DNA of 64,000 nt, from the NCBI RefSeq assembly GCF_003852525.1, contig NZ_QAJL01000001.1:1017133-1081132 (forward strand). Direction: 5' to 3'. Numbering within the stretch: position 1 is the stretch's first letter; each line of letters begins with the position of its first letter. The DNA is from Pedobacter sp. KBW06 (GTDB lineage: Bacteria; Bacteroidota; Bacteroidia; Sphingobacteriales; Sphingobacteriaceae). Positions 61,854 through 64,000 of this stretch are shown here, one piece after another. The position numbers and the translations under genes are program-made. Under the pieces are notes generated by a model that saw only the letters and a list, made by a program, of their open reading frames with translations, did not search any database and had not been told where the DNA came from.

Positions 61854-61887
61854 AAAAAAGCAGTTGCGCCGACCAAAACGCAACTGC
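61854..61887 (-). terminator. Stem-loop with T-run on the leftward strand
   Basis: GCAGTTGCG pairs with CGCAACTGC across 10 bases, with an A-run on the left (T-run if read leftward). No leftward gene precedes it. It could form an mRNA end for the oxidoreductase or belong to an unrecognised leftward RNA. Confidence 0.4.
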
Positions 61888-62013
61888 AACCTAAGGTCAT
61901 CTCTGGAATGATCTCAATAACCAAAATAGTTATGCAGGTTAAAGAAACCTGAAGGTCTGATGGAGACGGAAAAACACGAAAAATAAGTATCTTGCTTTTC
62001 AGAATCCAACAAC

Positions 62014-62682
62014 ATGAAAAGATTTCTTCTGCTATTTTTTCTCCTGCCGATCGCATCGGCAGCCATTGCTCAGGTCAGCTCTTTCCAAATTGACAGCAGC
62101 AAGTTTGATCAGAAACTGATGCGGACGCTCGACAGCCTTCTGGAGGTCGACCAGTCGATCCGGACAAAATGGATGGACCTGGCTAAGGCTAAAGCAAAAC
62201 CAGCTACAATTGACAGCATCAAAGCAATAGCGAGACGACAGGATTCCAGCAACCTGGTGAAGGTGAAAGACATCATCAGCCAACATGGATGGCTGGGCCC
62301 TCAGGATGTAGGCATGAATGCGAGTCAGGGTTTATTCCTGGTGATTCAGCATGCAGACCTGGCGACTCAGCAAAAATACCTGCCCATGATCCGGCAGGCC
62401 GAGAAAGAGGGAAAAACCTTATCCAGTAACCTCGCCATTCTGGAAGATAGAATCGCCATGCGTGAAGGCCGGAAACAATCCTATGGCAGTCAGGGTTTTG
62501 CTGATAAGGTAACCGGAGCAAAGTACATTTACCCGATAAGGGATCCTGATCAGCTGGACGCAAGGCGTAAATCCATGGGCATGCCACCGATGAAAGAATA
62601 TGTTCCCGGCTGGGATTTAGAAAAATATAAAACCTTATTGCCTGAGCTGGAGAAAATCGTAGAGGTACAGGGAATCAGATAA
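62014..62682 (+). CDS. DUF6624 family secreted protein
   Basis: The 222-residue product has a signal peptide ending A-S-A-A-I-A-Q. The mature part contains I-S-Q-H-G-W-L-G-P-Q, F-L-V-I-Q-H-A-D and R-E-G-R-K-Q-S-Y-G-S-Q-G-F, which are typical of DUF6624, a family of unknown function. It is predicted to be mainly helical. No enzymatic motif was identified. It converges with an ECF sigma gene 6 bases away. Confidence 0.82.
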   Translation: MKRFLLLFFLLPIASAAIAQVSSFQIDSSKFDQKLMRTLDSLLEVDQSIRTKWMDLAKAKAKPATIDSIKAIARRQDSSNLVKVKDIISQHGWLGPQDVGMNASQGLFLVIQHADLATQQKYLPMIRQAEKEGKTLSSNLAILEDRIAMREGRKQSYGSQGFADKVTGAKYIYPIRDPDQLDARRKSMGMPPMKEYVPGWDLEKYKTLLPELEKIVEVQGIR

Positions 62683-62688
62683 CCCTGG

Positions 62689-63327
62689 TCATTTAATCAT
62701 GAGCCAGGCCAGCAAAATACTGTAAGATACCCCTGAATGTTTGAAATGCTTTCTCAGGTTCTTAAGTGCTTCCACCAAATGGTTATTCACTGTATGTTTG
62801 GACAGCTGAAGTTTTTCTGCAATTTCCTCATGGCTCAAACCTTCATAACGACTGAGTTTAAAAATCAGCTGCTGCTGACTGGATAATTTTGCTACGGCCT
62901 GCTCGGTGAGCTCCTGAAGATCTGCGAGCAGGATTGCTTCTTCAGTTTCATTATGGGCTTCATTGAGGTTAAGCCAGAGTTTTTCCCTCGCTTGTCCCGC
63001 AGTTGCAGCATTACGCAATGCATTCAGTGTTAACCGCCGGGCAATCGTATACAGATAGGGCCCCAATGGATAGCTGACATCCAGATTAAGCCGGTTTGTC
63101 CATAAAATAATGAGTGTTTCCTGAACAATTTCTTCGCACAACACGCTATCTTTCAAAAACCTCCATACAAAACTATACAATTTCGATTTATATTTTTCAA
63201 AAACGACAGCAAACACCGGTTCTTCACTATTGCGAAGCCCTTCGATCAGCCCGACTTCGCCATGCACTCCCGTAATCATGTTAAATTCCCCCATCGCAAT
63301 GTAAAAATTATATGGAAGATTATCCAA
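62689..63327 (-). CDS. ECF sigma-70 factor 2
   Basis: The 212-residue product (starts at 63327, 63294 or 63279 are possible) has region 2 (V-F-A-V-V-F-E-K-Y-K-S-K and I-V-Q-E-T-L-I-I-L-W) and region 4 with L-S-S-Q-Q-Q-L-I-F and helix-turn-helix L-S-H-E-E-I-A-E-K-L-Q-L-S-K-H-T-V-N-N-H. It is divergent from a FecR gene whose 3' part is outside the window, so it probably controls another SusC/SusD locus to the right. Confidence 0.92.
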   Translation of the reverse strand: MDNLPYNFYIAMGEFNMITGVHGEVGLIEGLRNSEEPVFAVVFEKYKSKLYSFVWRFLKDSVLCEEIVQETLIILWTNRLNLDVSYPLGPYLYTIARRLTLNALRNAATAGQAREKLWLNLNEAHNETEEAILLADLQELTEQAVAKLSSQQQLIFKLSRYEGLSHEEIAEKLQLSKHTVNNHLVEALKNLRKHFKHSGVSYSILLAWLMIK

Positions 63328-63414
63328 AACGTTATAAAAAATAAAAAATAATTGACTGACGACTAGTTATGCTTTCGTTTTGCCGTGTATTAGCTCTTAT
63401 AACACGGAAAAGTA

Positions 63415-64000
63415 ATGGCAAAAAGAACCGATTACCCCCATATTCAAAAATTACTGACGGATTATGTGAGCAATGTCATTGCACCCGCAGATTATGAGGA
63501 ATTGATGGATTATATCGAACGTTCCAGAGAAGACCGGGAATTGTATCATTTCATGGACCAGGTTTGGAACAGCCGCCCGGTAACAAAATCATTTACGGCC
63601 TTACAATCAGGCCTGTTGTACAAAAACATCATCAATGACCCGCGTTTTTCTGCTCCCCCTGTTCAGAAAAATATCCCCTTCTACAAAAACCGGTATTACA
63701 TCGCGGCAGCGGCATTGTTGTTCATTTGTCTTAGCGCAGGACTGTTGTTTTTTAACAATTACACGCCCAAACCGCAAACACAACGGGACAACCTGGTTCA
63801 GAATAACATAGCCCCTGGCAGCAACAAAGCCACACTTACGCTCGAAGATGGCAGTAAAATTATATTAACTGATGCCATCAATGGCAGGCTCGCCAATCAG
63901 GCAGGCGTAAACATCAGCAAAACTGCCGACGGGCAACTGGTGTATAAAATCAGTGATCAGGAAAATAAAAAACTGAGCTACAACAGCATTGAAACACCCC
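63415..64000 (+). CDS. FecR family anti-sigma factor (truncated by the window edge)
   Basis: A frame starting at the ATG at 63415 runs to the window end without a stop, about 195 residues. It has an N-terminal cytosolic part, one membrane helix (I-A-A-A-A-L-L-F-I-C-L-S-A-G-L-L-F-F, near 96-113) and the start of a FecR region (N-K-A-T-L-T-L-E-D-G-S-K-I-I-L-T-D-A). It is paired with the divergent ECF sigma gene, and a SusC gene likely follows beyond the window. Confidence 0.9.
   Translation, partial: MAKRTDYPHIQKLLTDYVSNVIAPADYEELMDYIERSREDRELYHFMDQVWNSRPVTKSFTALQSGLLYKNIINDPRFSAPPVQKNIPFYKNRYYIAAAALLFICLSAGLLFFNNYTPKPQTQRDNLVQNNIAPGSNKATLTLEDGSKIILTDAINGRLANQAGVNISKTADGQLVYKISDQENKKLSYNSIETP

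Noticed and set aside
61751..62056. A 101-codon frame on the minus strand
   Set aside because: It overlaps the ends of two well supported genes and shows no family pattern.
1..64000. CRISPR arrays, tRNA or rRNA genes, insertion sequences and prophage
   Set aside because: No regularly spaced repeats, cloverleaf-like or rRNA-like stretches, transposase motifs or phage genes were recognised by eye. A covariance-model scan would be needed to exclude small RNA genes fully.

Overview
This window is chromosomal DNA of a Bacteroidota member, most likely Sphingobacteriaceae and close to Pedobacter. Reasons: SusC/SusD, FecR/ECF and DUF4843/PKD-type lipoprotein modules, DUF6266, DUF6624 and GG-leader families, Cys-Lys-Lys lipoprotein N-termini, A-rich leaders without Shine-Dalgarno sequences, and promoter-like TAnnTTTG boxes. 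No rRNA, tRNA, CRISPR array, transposase or prophage was seen. The right edge cuts a FecR gene.

Layout. 0-7.7 kb: DUF6266, a Thr-rich lipoprotein, purB, an Nfu-type Fe-S scaffold, a mtaB-lgt-suhB operon and ubiX. 7.9-23.2 kb: a catabolic island. It holds a sulfatase, an AraC regulator with a GH29 fucosidase, a lipoprotein, and a long leftward operon lacI-GH88-kduI-DUF4861-kduD-sulfatase-GH20-DUF2264. These genes would remove sulfate, fucose and N-acetylhexosamine and carry unsaturated uronate to 2-keto-3-deoxygluconate, as expected for a sulfated, possibly fucosylated, glycosaminoglycan. No polysaccharide lyase or SusC/D pair is in the island. 23.4-26.1 kb: lutABC lactate oxidation. 26.1-34.4 kb: a PAS histidine kinase, a choice-of-anchor-I lipoprotein, and a two-component system beside an outer-membrane receptor. 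34.4-40.5 kb: housekeeping and stress genes (GNATs, PLP decarboxylase, OsmC, pirin, PI-PLC) and a truncated carbon-nitrogen hydrolase. 40.6-52.3 kb: an ECF sigma/FecR-controlled SusC/SusD locus with DUF4843, a PKD-like lipoprotein and two thioredoxin-fold proteins. 52.3-64 kb: a second AraC, two convergent secreted metallopeptidases (M57, M60), a racemase with a PheC-like lipoprotein, a second TonB-type receptor, a Crp-family regulator with an oxidoreductase, DUF6624 and a second ECF/FecR pair.

Most notable is a 57-codon gene at 59918-60091 (minus). It encodes a double-glycine leader followed by a six-cysteine core whose spacing (C-x4-C-x3-C-x10-C-x5-C-x-C, with G-x-C before the fourth cysteine) matches the CS-alpha-beta defensin signature. 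Other leads are a possible ~100-nt antisense RNA with a strong terminator in the fecR-susC gap, a 16-bp perfect palindrome between the Crp-family gene and the oxidoreductase, a perfect LacI-type operator in front of the uronate operon, and a repeat shared by two distant intergenic gaps. All functions are inferred from reading the sequence; no database search was run.
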